64,000 bases of DNA. Origin: Pseudomonas syringae KCTC 12500. Its GTDB lineage: Bacteria > Pseudomonadota > Gammaproteobacteria > Pseudomonadales > Pseudomonadaceae. Within the stretch, counting starts at the first letter, position 1, and every line of letters begins with the position of its first letter. Positions 45,848-60,178 of this stretch are shown here, in pieces. The DNA lies in contig NZ_AYTM02000002.1 of the NCBI RefSeq assembly GCF_000507185.2, forward strand, positions 519,501-583,500, in the 5' to 3' direction. The notes beneath the pieces are model-generated. The model was not told the origin of the DNA. It worked only from the letters and a program-made list of their open reading frames with translations, and ran no database searches. The position numbers and the translations under genes are program-made.

Positions 45848-46360
45848 GTGCAACCAACCGCAATCGACAGCAAAAGCAAAAGCCACGCAAACGAGCGTGT
45901 CGCGTTCATCCAGGCCTGCTGGCACAAGGATATCGTCGACCAGAGCCGCAAAGGTTTTATCGCCGAGATGGCCAATCAGGGCTACGCCGAAAGCGATATC
46001 GACATCTTTGAAGTGGGCGGCGCCTTTGAAATCCCGCTGCATGCAAAACTGCTGGCCAACACCGGCCGCTACGCTGGCATCGTCGGCGCCGCACTGGTAG
46101 TGGACGGCGGCATCTATCGTCACGAATTCGTCGCGCAGTCAGTGGTCAGTGCGCTGATGCAGGTCCAGCTGGAAACCGAAGTACCGGTGTTCTCCGTGGT
46201 CCTGACACCGCATCACTTCCATGCCGGCGAAGAGCATCAGAAGTTCTTCTTCGATCACTTCGTGCACAAGGGCGAAGAAGCAGCCAAGACCTGCGCTGAC
46301 ACTCTGAACAAGGTACGCAGCCTGCGCCGTCTGGATGCACAGCAGAAAGCGGCCTGCTGA
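45848..46360 (+). CDS. ribH: 6,7-dimethyl-8-ribityllumazine synthase (RibH2-type)
   Basis: A 170-residue enzyme starting at a GTG (45848) after AGGAG. VAFIQACWHKDIVDQSRKGF, GGAFEIPLHAKLLA and VVDGGIYRHEFVA carry the substrate-binding loops, and TPHHFH holds the active-site His. It condenses the pyrimidinedione with dihydroxybutanone phosphate, the penultimate riboflavin step. Its length and sequence are of the decameric RibH2 type, a second copy in addition to the one in the usual rib operon. It stands alone behind an FMN riboswitch. Confidence 0.9.
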   Translation: MQPTAIDSKSKSHANERVAFIQACWHKDIVDQSRKGFIAEMANQGYAESDIDIFEVGGAFEIPLHAKLLANTGRYAGIVGAALVVDGGIYRHEFVAQSVVSALMQVQLETEVPVFSVVLTPHHFHAGEEHQKFFFDHFVHKGEEAAKTCADTLNKVRSLRRLDAQQKAAC

Positions 46361-46438
46361 GACGCAGCATCGGTAGGTGTTCTCCCGGACACCTATCGTT
46401 CTGGACGCTTTGCGTCCGATCCTGAGGGTGCCGAGCGA

Positions 46439-47446
46439 TCAGCCGAGGCTATCCGCATCAGTGGGTACGATCAGAATCCCCGCCCGCAGGCCGTTTTTGA
46501 CCTTGGGGTTGGGGAAGATGATCCTCGCGCCCTCTTCTTCCACTACCCAGCGTGAACCACCCGCGTCTTCGGCCAGCACGTAGCCCTTTTCCAGCGGGGA
46601 GAAGTTCTCGACGTCATCGGCCAGGTTGAAGGTGAACGCATCGGTGCGCTTGATCACTTCCCGCGCCACGCTGAACAGTTGCAACCCTTCAAGATTGTCA
46701 TCCCGCTCGGGCTCGGTGCCCTCGATGAGCTGCTCGAGACACACGCGCAGCGGCCCAAGATTGACCTGCTGGTTCTGCCCGAACGGCCGCGCCTTGCCCA
46801 GTTCCAGAGTGAAAGCCTCGGCCCCCAATTGATCGTAGGTGTAGGCGCTGAACACAATGGACGGCTTGTTCTGCAGCAGCACCGCACTCATGCCCGCGGC
46901 CCGCAGCCGGGCCAGCTCAAGCCGGGAATGCTGACGTCCTTCCTTCCACGGGTACAGCGCGAACTGTTCGATCGTCGAGCCGCGAATGGCGGTGTGCAGA
47001 TCGTAATGCAGCCGATAACGCTCCGGCAGACTGAAAAAGCTGGCGGCCAGTCGTTCCAGCTCGCAGGCCCGCAACGCCTCGGCGCCACCGCTTTGCAGAT
47101 GACGGCCGTTGAACAGCCGATTGACGTCCTGCTCGACAAAACGCGCCCCGCGTCGCATAGCGTCGGGATTGCCGAACAGGAACAGAATTCGTGCGCGCGG
47201 TTTCAGGTCGCTGCGCGCAATGCTGCGGATCAATTCATCCAGCAGCTCGATGGGCGCAGTCTCGTTGCCATGGATACCGGCAGACAGCAGCAGGTCAGTG
47301 CCATTGTCACGAGCCTGTGGCGGGCGGACTTCCAGTGCGCCCTCGCCCATCCAGCGCATGCGCACGCCTTCGACGGTCAGTTGAGTCTTTTCCGCCGGCT
47401 CACGTCCAGCCAGGGTCAGTTCAAGCAGTTTGCCGAGGGCGAGCAT
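46439..47446 (-). CDS. astE: Succinylglutamate desuccinylase
   Basis: A 335-residue zinc hydrolase (AruE). [16 protein letters not shown] holds the first His and Glu ligands, [13 protein letters not shown] the second His, and [13 protein letters not shown] a catalytic Glu. It splits N-succinylglutamate to succinate and glutamate, the last step of the arginine succinyltransferase pathway, and is the last gene of the minus-strand aru run. Confidence 0.93.
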   Translation of the reverse strand: MLALGKLLELTLAGREPAEKTQLTVEGVRMRWMGEGALEVRPPQARDNGTDLLLSAGIHGNETAPIELLDELIRSIARSDLKPRARILFLFGNPDAMRRGARFVEQDVNRLFNGRHLQSGGAEALRACELERLAASFFSLPERYRLHYDLHTAIRGSTIEQFALYPWKEGRQHSRLELARLRAAGMSAVLLQNKPSIVFSAYTYDQLGAEAFTLELGKARPFGQNQQVNLGPLRVCLEQLIEGTEPERDDNLEGLQLFSVAREVIKRTDAFTFNLADDVENFSPLEKGYVLAEDAGGSRWVVEEEGARIIFPNPKVKNGLRAGILIVPTDADSLG

Positions 47447-47457
47447 GGCGCGCTTCC

Positions 47458-47745
47458 TTAGTGGTTGCAGTCAGGACCGTGAACGTGACCGTCTTCCTCG
47501 ACGCCCATGTCGGCCGGCTCCATTTCCAGTTGCAGGCTGACCAGGTTGGTCGCCAACGGACGCAGCAGCAGGTTGGCGTATTCGGCATCGTCCTCTTCGA
47601 CGTCAACGCCGATCAGCAACTGGCCACGGCCATCCTGCTGAATCCACAATTCCTTGCCCTGCCAGATGACGGCAACGCGGGTGCAGGACGTTTCCAGCTG
47701 GGTGCCATCAGTGTCTTCAAGGATCAGTTGCAGGGCGTCGCTCAT
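47458..47745 (-). CDS. Small conserved protein between astB and astE
   Basis: A 95-residue, acidic protein, conserved within the Pseudomonas aru cluster and sometimes mislabelled as a topoisomerase. It ends in a His/Cys-rich HVHGPDCNH tail that could bind metal. Twelve bases separate it from astE, so it is in the operon. The function is unknown. Confidence 0.7.
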   Translation of the reverse strand: MSDALQLILEDTDGTQLETSCTRVAVIWQGKELWIQQDGRGQLLIGVDVEEDDAEYANLLLRPLATNLVSLQLEMEPADMGVEEDGHVHGPDCNH

Positions 47746-47806
47746 ATAAAAATGCTCTCTACAAAGGAAATAGTGCGCCGGACAGTGGCCCGACGCGCAG
47801 GATGCT

Positions 47807-49153
47807 TCAATTCAGTTGGAACGGATAAACCGCGCCCAGTTTAAGGATTTGCGTCAGTTCATCCAATGCCGCGCGGCATTCGTTGAGCAATCGAGGGTCG
47901 GCCAGATCGCTTTCACTCATGCGGTCCCGGTAGTGCCTGTCGACCCACTGCGTCAACGTTTCGTACAACGGCGCAGTCATGATCACCCCCGGATTCACCG
48001 CAGCCAGCTCGGTGTCGTTGAGCGCCACCCGCAAGCGCAGGCAGGCTGGACCACCACCGTTCTGCATGCTTTGTTTGAGGTCGAACACCTTGACCTCGGC
48101 AACCGGGCTGTCATCGGCGATCAATCGTTGCAGATAAGCCCAGACATTCGCGTTCGCCTGGCACTCCTGCGGCACGATCAACAACATCGAGCCATCGGGC
48201 CGCGACAACAGCTGGCTATTGAACAGGTAGGAGCGCACGGCATCCTGAACCGAGACCTCGGCATGCGGTACGCAAATCGCCCGCAACTGCCCGCCGACAC
48301 GACTGAGTTTGTCGCGCAGCTCATCGAGCATCGGCTCGGTATTGAGGAATGCGTCCTGGTGATAGAACAGCACCTCACCGTTGCCGACCGCAATCACATC
48401 GTTGTGGAACACCCCCTGATCAATGACCGCCGGGTTCTGCTGACTATAGACCACGCCGGCTTCGCTCAGACCGTGCAGCCGCGCAACGGCGCGTGACGCC
48501 TCCAGGGTCTGACGCGCCGGATACTTCTGCGGCGCCGGGTAGCGCGTGTCGAAGGCACTGCGGCCAAACACGAAAAACTCGACACCGGCCTCTCCGTAAT
48601 CACGACAGAAACGGGTGTGGTTGGCAGCGCCTTCATCGCCAAACTGCGCGACAGGCGGTAGCGCAGGGTGATGAGCGAAATGCTTTGCATCCGCGAACAT
48701 CGCGCCGAGCACGCGGGTGGTGGTCGGATGCTCGATGCTGCGGTGGTATTTGCAGTTGAGGTTGGCCGCCGTGAAATGCACGCGCCCATCGGCAGTGTCG
48801 GCACTGGGGCTGACCGTGGCCGCGTTGGCCACCCACATGCTGGATGCCGAGCAACTGGCGACCAGCAACGGCATGTCCTGACGGGCCGCTTTTTCAATCA
48901 CCTGCTCATCGCTGCCGGTGAAGCCCAGACGGCGCAGGCCGGACACATCAGGACGTTCCTGCGGTGCCAGCACGCCTTGGGTAAAACCCAGGTCCATCAG
49001 CGCTTTCATTTTCGCCAGGCCTTGCAGCGCCGCCTCACGCGGGTTAGCACTTTGCTGGCTGTTACTCTGGGAGGCAACGTTACCGTAGGACAACCCGCCG
49101 TAGTTGTGGGTTGGCCCGACCAGACCGTCAAAATTCACTTCACAGGACTTCAT
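47807..49153 (-). CDS. astB: N-succinylarginine dihydrolase
   Basis: A 448-residue enzyme (AruB), the length of the E. coli protein. ATG 49153 has GGAG eight bases upstream; the TTG two codons before it is not needed. [16 protein letters not shown] is the N-terminal signature of this guanidino-modifying family, HNDVIAVGN holds a catalytic His and [12 protein letters not shown] the catalytic Cys. It converts succinylarginine to succinylornithine, CO2 and ammonia. Confidence 0.95.
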   Translation of the reverse strand: MKSCEVNFDGLVGPTHNYGGLSYGNVASQSNSQQSANPREAALQGLAKMKALMDLGFTQGVLAPQERPDVSGLRRLGFTGSDEQVIEKAARQDMPLLVASCSASSMWVANAATVSPSADTADGRVHFTAANLNCKYHRSIEHPTTTRVLGAMFADAKHFAHHPALPPVAQFGDEGAANHTRFCRDYGEAGVEFFVFGRSAFDTRYPAPQKYPARQTLEASRAVARLHGLSEAGVVYSQQNPAVIDQGVFHNDVIAVGNGEVLFYHQDAFLNTEPMLDELRDKLSRVGGQLRAICVPHAEVSVQDAVRSYLFNSQLLSRPDGSMLLIVPQECQANANVWAYLQRLIADDSPVAEVKVFDLKQSMQNGGGPACLRLRVALNDTELAAVNPGVIMTAPLYETLTQWVDRHYRDRMSESDLADPRLLNECRAALDELTQILKLGAVYPFQLN

Positions 49154-49199
49154 CGGCAAGGCTCCGTGGATCTGTTTTTATAAGCAATCGTGCGCACTG

Positions 49200-51691
<2,492 letters not shown>

Positions 51692-51754
51692 GTTATCTCC
51701 TCAGCGGCTCATCAAGAGCCTTGAAACTCGCTAATCAGCTATCGAACGTCCGGT

Positions 51755-52786
51755 TCAGACCGCGACAATCCGTACACTGGCACCTTCACCAACACCCAGG
51801 GCATCGGCAGCCTGGAGGCTCAGCACCACCGGCCTGCCGGGCGCCCAGTCCAGTTCCAGCAGCACCGCGCGGTAGTCCTGCAACAGGCCATTGGCGATCA
51901 GATACAGACGCCCACCCTTGCCGACATCGCTGCCTTGCCCGGGCTCGACCTTGACCGGAACCAGACGGCTCTGGGCAATCGAACGAATTCCGGACACCCG
52001 AGCGTGCAGCGTTGGTCCACCGTCGAAAATGTCGATGTAGTGATCGGTTTCAAAGCCCTCGCGCATCAGGATGTCGAAGGTGATCTGCGCGCGCGGATGC
52101 ACCTGCCCCATGGCTTCCTGCGCTGCGTCGGGCAGCAGTGGCACGTAGATCGGGTAATGCGGCATCAGCTCGGCGAGGAAGGTCCGGCTTTTCAGCCCGC
52201 ACAGGCGTTCGGCAGCGGCGTAATTGATATCGAAGAAGTTGCGCCCGATGGCATCCCAGAACGGTGAGTCGCCCTGCTCATCGCTGTAACCGACGATCTC
52301 GGTCACCACCGAATCGGCAAAGCGCTCGGGGTGACTGGCGACAAACAGCAGCCGACCGCGCGAATTGAGCTCCGACCATGCCGTGCCGACCAGCTCCGGG
52401 ACCACGTAGAAACTGGTCAACAAACTGTTGCCGGTCAGGTCATGACACTGCGACAGCACGTGAATCTTGTTATGGATCTTCAGTTCGCGGGAAGCATGCA
52501 CGAAGGTTTCGTTGCGAAAACTGTAGAACGGCTCGGAGTAGCCCGCCGAGGCCACGATGCCCGAGCAGCCCACCAGCTTGCCGCTTTCGCTGTCTTCGAG
52601 CACGAAGAAGTAGGTTTCTTCGCCGTTGAAGCTGACTTCGGCGGCAAACGACGCCTCCGACGAGCCGATCTTGTCGGTCAGGCGGCCAGCATCGTCGGGC
52701 AAGGACGTGACACCGATAGGGCTGTCGGCAGCGAGGCGTTGAACCTCGGCCAGGTCAGCCATTTGCGCAGGGCGCATTACCAGCAT
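51755..52786 (-). CDS. aruF: Arginine N-succinyltransferase, alpha subunit
   Basis: A 343-residue AstA-family protein from MLVMRPAQMADL (52786), with GGAG seven bases upstream; the 19 codons before it are spurious. It is similar to AruG along its length (GDSPFWDAIGRNFF, AELMPHYPIYVPLLP). The two form a heterotetramer. It is downstream of aruC in the operon. Confidence 0.93.
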   Translation of the reverse strand: MLVMRPAQMADLAEVQRLAADSPIGVTSLPDDAGRLTDKIGSSEASFAAEVSFNGEETYFFVLEDSESGKLVGCSGIVASAGYSEPFYSFRNETFVHASRELKIHNKIHVLSQCHDLTGNSLLTSFYVVPELVGTAWSELNSRGRLLFVASHPERFADSVVTEIVGYSDEQGDSPFWDAIGRNFFDINYAAAERLCGLKSRTFLAELMPHYPIYVPLLPDAAQEAMGQVHPRAQITFDILMREGFETDHYIDIFDGGPTLHARVSGIRSIAQSRLVPVKVEPGQGSDVGKGGRLYLIANGLLQDYRAVLLELDWAPGRPVVLSLQAADALGVGEGASVRIVAV

Positions 52787-52919
52787 GGTGCCACTCCTTG
52801 TAGATCGACCAGCCTTTACGACCGGCGCTAGTAAAAGCACCACATGGCGTCAGGCCGCATGGCGCAGGAAACAGGTGCGGCGTCCGCCATCAAGCGGACA
52901 CCGCAAGGCTGCCATCGAA

Positions 52920-54282
<1,363 letters not shown>

Positions 54283-54372
54283 ATTTGCGTCACAAAGGCG
54301 CAGTTTAAACGGATTGAAGCCGGCCTGTCTGGACCTGAGCTATCGCGGCAGCACTTTATCGCGACAAGACAA

Positions 54373-55365
54373 TCAACCGCGTTCGGCAGGCACAGGGGAA
54401 AGTTCGAACGGGCTGCTACTGCGTCGCTGATTGCGGTCTTCGCGCGGCGTGGCACCGAAGAAATTGCGGTAGGCGCTGGAGAAGTGCGGCCCCGAGGAAA
54501 AACCGCACGAAAGGCCGATCTGAATGATCGACTTGCTGGTCTGCATCAGCATCTGGCGCGCCTTGTTCAGGCGCAGCTCCAGGTAGTACTGGCTGGGCAC
54601 ACGGTTGAGGTACTGCTTGAAGATCCGTTCCAACTGACGACGAGACACGCACACATGCTGAGCGATTTCGTCGGTGGTCAATGGCTCTTCGATGTTGGCT
54701 TCCATCAGTAGCACCGCCTGGGTCAGCTTGGGATGGCTGGAGCCCAGACGGTTCTGCAGCGGAATGCGCTGACGCTCGCCGCCTTCGCGAATGCGCTCGA
54801 CCACCAGCTCTTCGGAAACCGCCCCGGCCAGTTCGGCCCCATGATCACGGGACAGCACCGCCAGCAGCAGGTCGAGCACCGACATACCACCACAGGCGGT
54901 CAGGCGATCCCGATCCCAATCGAACAAATGGCTGGTGGCAATGACCTTGGGGAAACGCTCGGCAAAGTCGTCCTGCCAGCGCCAGTGCACGGCGGCACGG
55001 TAGCCATCCAGCAGGCCCAGTTGCGCAAGCGGATAGACGCCCGCCGACAGCCCGCCAATCGAACAGCCGGCACGCACCAGTTGCTTGAGCGCGCTGCCCA
55101 GCGCCGGGGCCACACCTGCAGGAGGCTCGTCAGCCAGCAAAAACAGCTTCTGAAAGCCTTCCAGCCGGCCGGCCCAGGGCTCACCCGGCAATTGCCACGC
55201 GCCGGCGAGCGCCGAAGGCTCCGTGGCCTCGGCCTGCAGGAACGACAGCTCATAGACCACTTCAGGGTGAACGCGCTGCGCTACGCGCAAGGCTTCCTCG
55301 GCCAGTGCCAGGGTCAGGGCTTTGGTGCCAGGCCAGACGAGGAAACCTATTCGATGGGCAGTCAT
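54373..55365 (-). CDS. argR: ArgR, AraC-family arginine regulator
   Basis: About 330 residues from MTAHRIGFLVWPG (55365), the size of P. aeruginosa ArgR. The N-terminal two thirds are a DJ-1/PfpI-like amidotransferase fold (FLVWPGTKALTLAL; IGGLSAGVYPLA); the end is a double AraC HTH (TTDEIAQHVCVSRRQLERIF; IQIGLSCGFSSGPHFSSAY). With arginine it activates aru and aot and represses biosynthetic genes. It closes the aot operon. Confidence 0.93.
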   Translation of the reverse strand: MTAHRIGFLVWPGTKALTLALAEEALRVAQRVHPEVVYELSFLQAEATEPSALAGAWQLPGEPWAGRLEGFQKLFLLADEPPAGVAPALGSALKQLVRAGCSIGGLSAGVYPLAQLGLLDGYRAAVHWRWQDDFAERFPKVIATSHLFDWDRDRLTACGGMSVLDLLLAVLSRDHGAELAGAVSEELVVERIREGGERQRIPLQNRLGSSHPKLTQAVLLMEANIEEPLTTDEIAQHVCVSRRQLERIFKQYLNRVPSQYYLELRLNKARQMLMQTSKSIIQIGLSCGFSSGPHFSSAYRNFFGATPREDRNQRRSSSPFELSPVPAERG

Positions 55366-55500
55366 TGGGACATCCGATACGTATTGCCGCAAAAGCCGAG
55401 CCTTGGAAGATAGCTCGATCTGGAACATCCAGGTCGTGTCGCGCGTCGCGCAGCATGCCCTGTTCTGCCATAAAAAGGCATCGTCATGCGCTGCCGATCG

Positions 55501-56265
55501 TCACTTCAGGCTGCCGGACAGGAATTGCTGCAAACGCTCGGTCTGCGGATTGGCCAGCACTTCGCGCGGGGCACCACGCTCCAGAACGACACCCTGATGC
55601 AGGAAAACCAGCTGATTGGAGACCTCACGGGCGAAACCCATTTCGTGAGTCACCACCACCATGGTGCGGCCTTCCTGAGCCAAGCCCTGCATGACCTTGA
55701 GCACATCACCGACCAGCTCCGGGTCCAGCGCCGAGGTCGGCTCATCGAACAGCATGACCTCGGGCTCCATCGCCAGTGCGCGGGCAATCGCCACACGCTG
55801 CTGCTCACCGCCGGACATGTGCCCAGGGTAAGCGTCTTTGCGATGGGACACGCCGACTTTGGCCAGATAATGTTCAGCCTTTTCCAGCGCTTCCTTTTTC
55901 GACACACCCAGCACATGGACCGGCGCTTCGATGATGTTCTGCAGTGCCGTCATGTGCGACCACAGGTTGAAGTGCTGAAACACCATCGACAGGCGTGAAC
56001 GCATACGCTGCAACTGCTTGGCGTCGGCAGCTTTCAAACCGCCTTCCTTGTTCGGCACCAGCTTCAGCTCTTCGTTGTTGAGCAGGATCTTGCCGGCATG
56101 GGGCTGTTCGAGCAGGTTGATGCAGCGCAGAAAGGTGCTTTTGCCAGAGCCGCTGGAGCCGATGATGCTGATGACATCGCCGGCCCTGGCGGTCATGGAC
56201 ACACCCTTGATCACTTCGTGACTGCCGTAGCGCTTGTGCAGGTCCTGCACTTCCAGTTTGTTCAT
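55501..56265 (-). CDS. aotP: Arginine/ornithine ABC transporter ATPase AotP
   Basis: A 254-residue ABC ATPase from [14 protein letters not shown]. Walker [10 protein letters not shown], signature MSGGEQQRV and Walker [14 protein letters not shown] are intact. It drives the AotQM permease. The longer reading upstream of the ATG overlaps the aotO end and is not coding. Confidence 0.95.
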   Translation of the reverse strand: MNKLEVQDLHKRYGSHEVIKGVSMTARAGDVISIIGSSGSGKSTFLRCINLLEQPHAGKILLNNEELKLVPNKEGGLKAADAKQLQRMRSRLSMVFQHFNLWSHMTALQNIIEAPVHVLGVSKKEALEKAEHYLAKVGVSHRKDAYPGHMSGGEQQRVAIARALAMEPEVMLFDEPTSALDPELVGDVLKVMQGLAQEGRTMVVVTHEMGFAREVSNQLVFLHQGVVLERGAPREVLANPQTERLQQFLSGSLK

Positions 56266-56287
56266 GCTTTGGGTTTCCACAGAACGG

Positions 56288-57400
56288 TCAATCACTGAGC
56301 AGACGTCCGTGACGCAGCGCCGTGCGCCCCGCCACCTTGGCCAGCCAGAAACCGGGTTGAGCGTAACGAAGCCGCTCGATGGCGAACAACACCCCGGCAG
56401 TATTCGCACAAATGGTACTGACCTGATCGGACAGCGGGTCGATCACTTCGAACAGCGGATCGCCCACCTCGACCCTGTCGCCTGCCGCGCGCAGGAACGT
56501 CACCACGCCAGGGTGCGGCGCATAGAGCAATTCGGTGCCCTCGAACGGCAAGCCTTCGCAGGCTTCATGCGCCGGCTGCGGCCAGTCGCCGCTGATGAAG
56601 CCCTGTTCGGCGAGGAACGCCAGGATACCCTCGGCGTGCGCGAGGGCCTGCGGCTTGCCAGTATCGGCCTGACCGCCCAGTTCAAGGGTAGTCGCGAGGC
56701 AGGCCAGCGGGATCTGCGCCTGCGGGAAAATCCGCGAAAGGCGCAACCATGGCAGCGAGCAGGCTTCATCGAAGGAGCTGCCACCGGAATCCTCGGCGAG
56801 CAGCGCCACCTGGATATTCAGATGCGCCGACAGCGAACGCCATTGTGGCCAGTGCTGCGGCAAGGCGTACATGTGCAACGCGGCATCAGCATCACAATGC
56901 AGATCGAGCACCACATCAGCGACGCAGGCGTGACTGAGCAGGATGCGTTGCATGCCTTGCAATTCGCTCTGCGGCGCGGGCAGACCTTCGAGCGCAGCGC
57001 TCATTGCCTGGCGAATCAGCCGGGTATTGGCGCGCGGATCATCGCCCAGCTGACCTTCCAGCAACTCGGCGACCGGCTCGCTCAGCTCGGTGAAGTCACG
57101 GTTGAAATTCTTGCCACTGCCGAACTCGAAACGGCCCTGATGCGCACCTTGCAGCAACTGCCCCAGGCCCAGTGGATTGGCCACCGGCACCAGTTCGACA
57201 ACACCTTTGAGGAGGCCCTGCTGCTCCAGCTCTGTGAGGCGTTTTTTCAGCTCCCAGGCCGTGCGCATGCCGGGCAGTTCGTCGGCATGCAGGCTGGCCT
57301 GGATGTAGGCCTTGCGCTCACCGGTGCCGAAGCGAAAGACGCTCAGCGTGCGTTGGGTGCCGAGGGTGCTCCACGGCAATACATGATTGGTTCTTTGCAT
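56288..57400 (-). CDS. aotO: AotO, succinylglutamate desuccinylase/aspartoacylase-like
   Basis: A 370-residue zinc hydrolase of the AstE/AspA type: QASLHADELPGMRTAWEL (His/Glu ligands), DVVLDLHCDAD (second His) and a C-terminal barrel with YAPHPGVVTFLRAAGD. In P. aeruginosa aotO lies between aotM and aotP as here and is not needed for transport. The substrate is unknown. Confidence 0.88.
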   Translation of the reverse strand: MQRTNHVLPWSTLGTQRTLSVFRFGTGERKAYIQASLHADELPGMRTAWELKKRLTELEQQGLLKGVVELVPVANPLGLGQLLQGAHQGRFEFGSGKNFNRDFTELSEPVAELLEGQLGDDPRANTRLIRQAMSAALEGLPAPQSELQGMQRILLSHACVADVVLDLHCDADAALHMYALPQHWPQWRSLSAHLNIQVALLAEDSGGSSFDEACSLPWLRLSRIFPQAQIPLACLATTLELGGQADTGKPQALAHAEGILAFLAEQGFISGDWPQPAHEACEGLPFEGTELLYAPHPGVVTFLRAAGDRVEVGDPLFEVIDPLSDQVSTICANTAGVLFAIERLRYAQPGFWLAKVAGRTALRHGRLLSD

Positions 57401-57401
57401 T

Positions 57402-58100
57402 TCAGACCTTCCGTGGGGCGAGGTAGCCCAGCCAGCGGCGTTCGGCGATCTTGAACAGCCGCACCAGAATGAATGTCAGGCAAAGATAGAAAACGCCTGC
57501 GGTGATGTAAGCCTCGAAAGGCAGGTAGAACTGCGCGTTGACCGTACGGGCCGCGCCGGTGATGTCGATCAGGGTCACGATGGACGCCAGACTGGTGGTC
57601 TGCAGCATCATGATGACCTCGTTGCTGTACTGCGGCAGCGCCCGGCGCAAGGCCGAGGGCAGCAGAATGCGCCGGTACATCTTGGCTTTCGACATGCCCA
57701 TGGCCCGCGCGGCCTCGATTTCACCGGCCGGTGTGGACTTGAGGCTGCCGGCGATGATCTCCGCCGTGTAGGCGCTGGTGTTGATGGTGAACGCCAGGCA
57801 GGCACAGAAGGTGGCACTGGACAGCCAGGGCCACAAAAAGCTTTCGCGCACCGCATCGAACTGGGCCAGCCCGTAATAGATCAGAAACAGCTGCACCAGC
57901 ATCGGCGTGCCGCGAATCACGTAGGTGTACAGCCAGGCAGGGATGTTCACCCAAGGGTTTTTCGAGACCCGCATCAGGCCCAGCGGCAATGCCGCCAGCA
58001 GCCCGAACGCGAGTGAAATCGCCAGCAGCTTCAGGGTGGTCAGCAGGCCGCCGAAGTACAGCGGCAGACTGTCCCAGATCACGTTGTAGTCAAAGATCAT
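57402..58100 (-). CDS. aotM: Arginine/ornithine ABC permease AotM
   Basis: A 232-residue HisM-type permease with about five membrane helices and the EAA loop AARAMGMSKAKMYRRILLP. It overlaps the aotQ gene by 4 bp. It forms a heterodimeric channel with AotQ. Confidence 0.93.
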   Translation of the reverse strand: MIFDYNVIWDSLPLYFGGLLTTLKLLAISLAFGLLAALPLGLMRVSKNPWVNIPAWLYTYVIRGTPMLVQLFLIYYGLAQFDAVRESFLWPWLSSATFCACLAFTINTSAYTAEIIAGSLKSTPAGEIEAARAMGMSKAKMYRRILLPSALRRALPQYSNEVIMMLQTTSLASIVTLIDITGAARTVNAQFYLPFEAYITAGVFYLCLTFILVRLFKIAERRWLGYLAPRKV

Positions 58101-58786
58101 AGGTCAGCCGCCCTCACGCCCACCGAGTAGCGTTTTTCGAGGTAACGCAAGGCGAGCAGCGACACGCTGGTGATCACCAGGTACATCGCCGCAACCGCCA
58201 GAAAGAAGGTGAAAGGCTCGCGGGTGGCATCGGCCGCCTGCTTGGCCTTGAACATCATGTCCTGTAGACCGACCACGGAAATCAGCGCGGTGGCCTTGGT
58301 CAGCACCAGCCAGTTGTTGGTGAAACCGGGAATCGCCAGACGAATCATCTGCGGCACCAGAATACGGAAGAACACCTTGCCGCTACTCAGGCCATACGCC
58401 ATGCCCGCCTCGGCCTGCCCCTTGGGAATGGCCATGAACGCACCGCGAAAGGTTTCCGAAAGATACGCGCCGAAGATGAAGCCCAGCGTGCAGATGCCTG
58501 CCATCAACGGATCAAGGTCGATGTAGTCGTCAAACCCCAGCAACGGGGCGACGCGGTTGAGCAGGTCCTGGCCGCCGTAGAAGATCAGCAGAATCAGGAC
58601 CAGATCGGGAATACCACGAACCACCGTGCTGTACAGGTCGCCCAGCCAGGCGATCCAGCGTACCGGAGACAGCCTCAGCGCCACGCCGATCAGACCGAGA
58701 ACGATCGCCAGAGCCATCGACGACAGGGCCAGCTGCAACGTCAGCCAGGCACCTTCGAGGATGACAGCTCCGTAACCTTTCAACAT
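58097..58786 (-). CDS. aotQ: Arginine/ornithine ABC permease AotQ
   Basis: A 229-residue HisQ-type permease, with the EAA loop AGMAYGLSSGKVFFRILVP and five predicted membrane helices. It partners AotM and sits directly after aotJ. Confidence 0.93.
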   Translation of the reverse strand: MLKGYGAVILEGAWLTLQLALSSMALAIVLGLIGVALRLSPVRWIAWLGDLYSTVVRGIPDLVLILLIFYGGQDLLNRVAPLLGFDDYIDLDPLMAGICTLGFIFGAYLSETFRGAFMAIPKGQAEAGMAYGLSSGKVFFRILVPQMIRLAIPGFTNNWLVLTKATALISVVGLQDMMFKAKQAADATREPFTFFLAVAAMYLVITSVSLLALRYLEKRYSVGVRAADL

Positions 58787-58870
58787 GATGTGCGGTCCTC
58801 AAGCGTGGAATAAAAATGGCGCAATCCAGGCAATTCTGTTTGCGCCATTGGTCAGGGTAAGGACGACGAC

Positions 58871-59647
58871 TTATTTGCCGTAGATATCGAAATCGAAATA
58901 CTTGTCCTGGATAGCCTTGTACTTGCCGTTGGCACGGATCGCGGCGATGGCGGCGTTGAGACGGTCAAGGTCGGCCTTGTCGCCCTTGCGCACGGCAATG
59001 CCGATGCCGTCACCGAAGTATTTCGGATCGACGAACGACGGACCTACGAACGCATAGCCTTTGCCTGCGTCGGTTTTCAGGAAGCCGTCCTGCAACAGCG
59101 TGGCGTCGGCGACAGTACCGTCCAGGCGGCCTGCACCGATGTCCAGGTAGATTTCGTTCTGCGAACCGTACGGCGTCACTTCGACACCTTTGGGAGCGAG
59201 GACTTCACGGGCGAAACGCTCGTGGATCGAGCCACGCTGCACGCCGATCTTCTTGCCCTTGAGTTCAGCCAGGCTGTCGCTGATCGTAGTGCCGTCCTTC
59301 ATGACCAGACGCGCCGGGGAATTGTAATACTTGCCGGTGAAATCAACGGACTTCTTACGGTCGTCAGTGATGGACATCGACGACAGGATCGCGTCGATCT
59401 TGCGCACTTTCAGCGCCGGGATAAGGCCGTCGAATTCCTGCTCGACCCAGGTGCACTTGACCTTCATTTCTTCACACAGCGCATTGCCGATGTCGTAGTC
59501 AAAGCCGACGATGCTGCCATCCGGGGCCTTGGACGCGAACGGAGGGTAAGCCGCTTCGATACCGATTTTCAGTGGTTTTTCATCAGCAAAGATCGGCTGG
59601 GCGAGCACGGACAACGCCATCGCGCCAATAAGCATGAGCTTTTTCAT
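58871..59647 (-). CDS. aotJ: Arginine/ornithine-binding protein AotJ
   Basis: About 258 residues from [16 protein letters not shown] (59647), with a signal peptide cut near IFA-DEK. The mature part is SBP family 3: [52 protein letters not shown]. It is the periplasmic receptor of the Aot system and first gene of the operon. An ArgR box lies upstream. Confidence 0.93.
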   Translation of the reverse strand: MKKLMLIGAMALSVLAQPIFADEKPLKIGIEAAYPPFASKAPDGSIVGFDYDIGNALCEEMKVKCTWVEQEFDGLIPALKVRKIDAILSSMSITDDRKKSVDFTGKYYNSPARLVMKDGTTISDSLAELKGKKIGVQRGSIHERFAREVLAPKGVEVTPYGSQNEIYLDIGAGRLDGTVADATLLQDGFLKTDAGKGYAFVGPSFVDPKYFGDGIGIAVRKGDKADLDRLNAAIAAIRANGKYKAIQDKYFDFDIYGK

Positions 59648-60129
59648 TTCCAGGGACTCCATCGGTAAAGCACGACAAGTGGCAAAGTGAGCAAGCGCCC
59701 AATGTGCGAAAGGACAATCTCGGGGAAAAGCGACGCCGGATACGTGACACCGCGCTGGCGGCTCACAGCCCTTCGGCGAATGAGGGGCATTTTAACGACA
59801 GGCTCGAAGTCGATATTTCTTCAATGCGACAACTAGTTACAGAAGCGCTTGAAAACCCACCACACGGTATTGACGGGGCCCGTTTCTGCTGATCCAGCAG
59901 CGCAGACTAAACCTGTCATAACAGCAAAAAGCGCGCCCATTATTGGCAAACCCTTTTAATCCGGCAAGCCCAGCGTGCCACATGGCGATTTAAAAGCCTT
60001 GCTGCGTCGTACTTTCCTACACAGAAACCCCAGACATGTCCCACAACGAAGCGCTGCGCGACAACGCCGTGTAAACCGGTAACAACCCGATATATATCCC
60101 TTTTCCCGTACCAGACGCCGAAAACGAAG
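59648..60129. other. aotJ promoter region
   Basis: About 480 bases between acsA and aotJ. It holds the ArgR site below. No gene is supported; a 62-codon plus frame at 59704 has no recognisable family. Confidence 0.45.
59816..59831 (-). promoter_or_regulatory. ArgR box before aotJ
   Basis: TGTCGCATTGAAGAAA on the minus strand fits TGTCGC-N8-AA, 168 bp upstream of the aotJ start. The first ten bases equal one of the aruC boxes. A weaker TGTCGT half-site lies nearer the gene at about 59795-59800. Confidence 0.65.
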
Positions 60130-60161
60130 GCGCCCCGTTCGGCTCTCACCAAACGGGGCGC
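60130..60161 (-). terminator. acsA terminator
   Basis: GCGCCCCGTT pairs with AACGGGGCGC over a 12-base loop, 18 bp past the acsA stop, with a short T-rich tail on the minus strand. Confidence 0.7.
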
Positions 60162-60178
60162 TTCAGTCACAGGATCAC

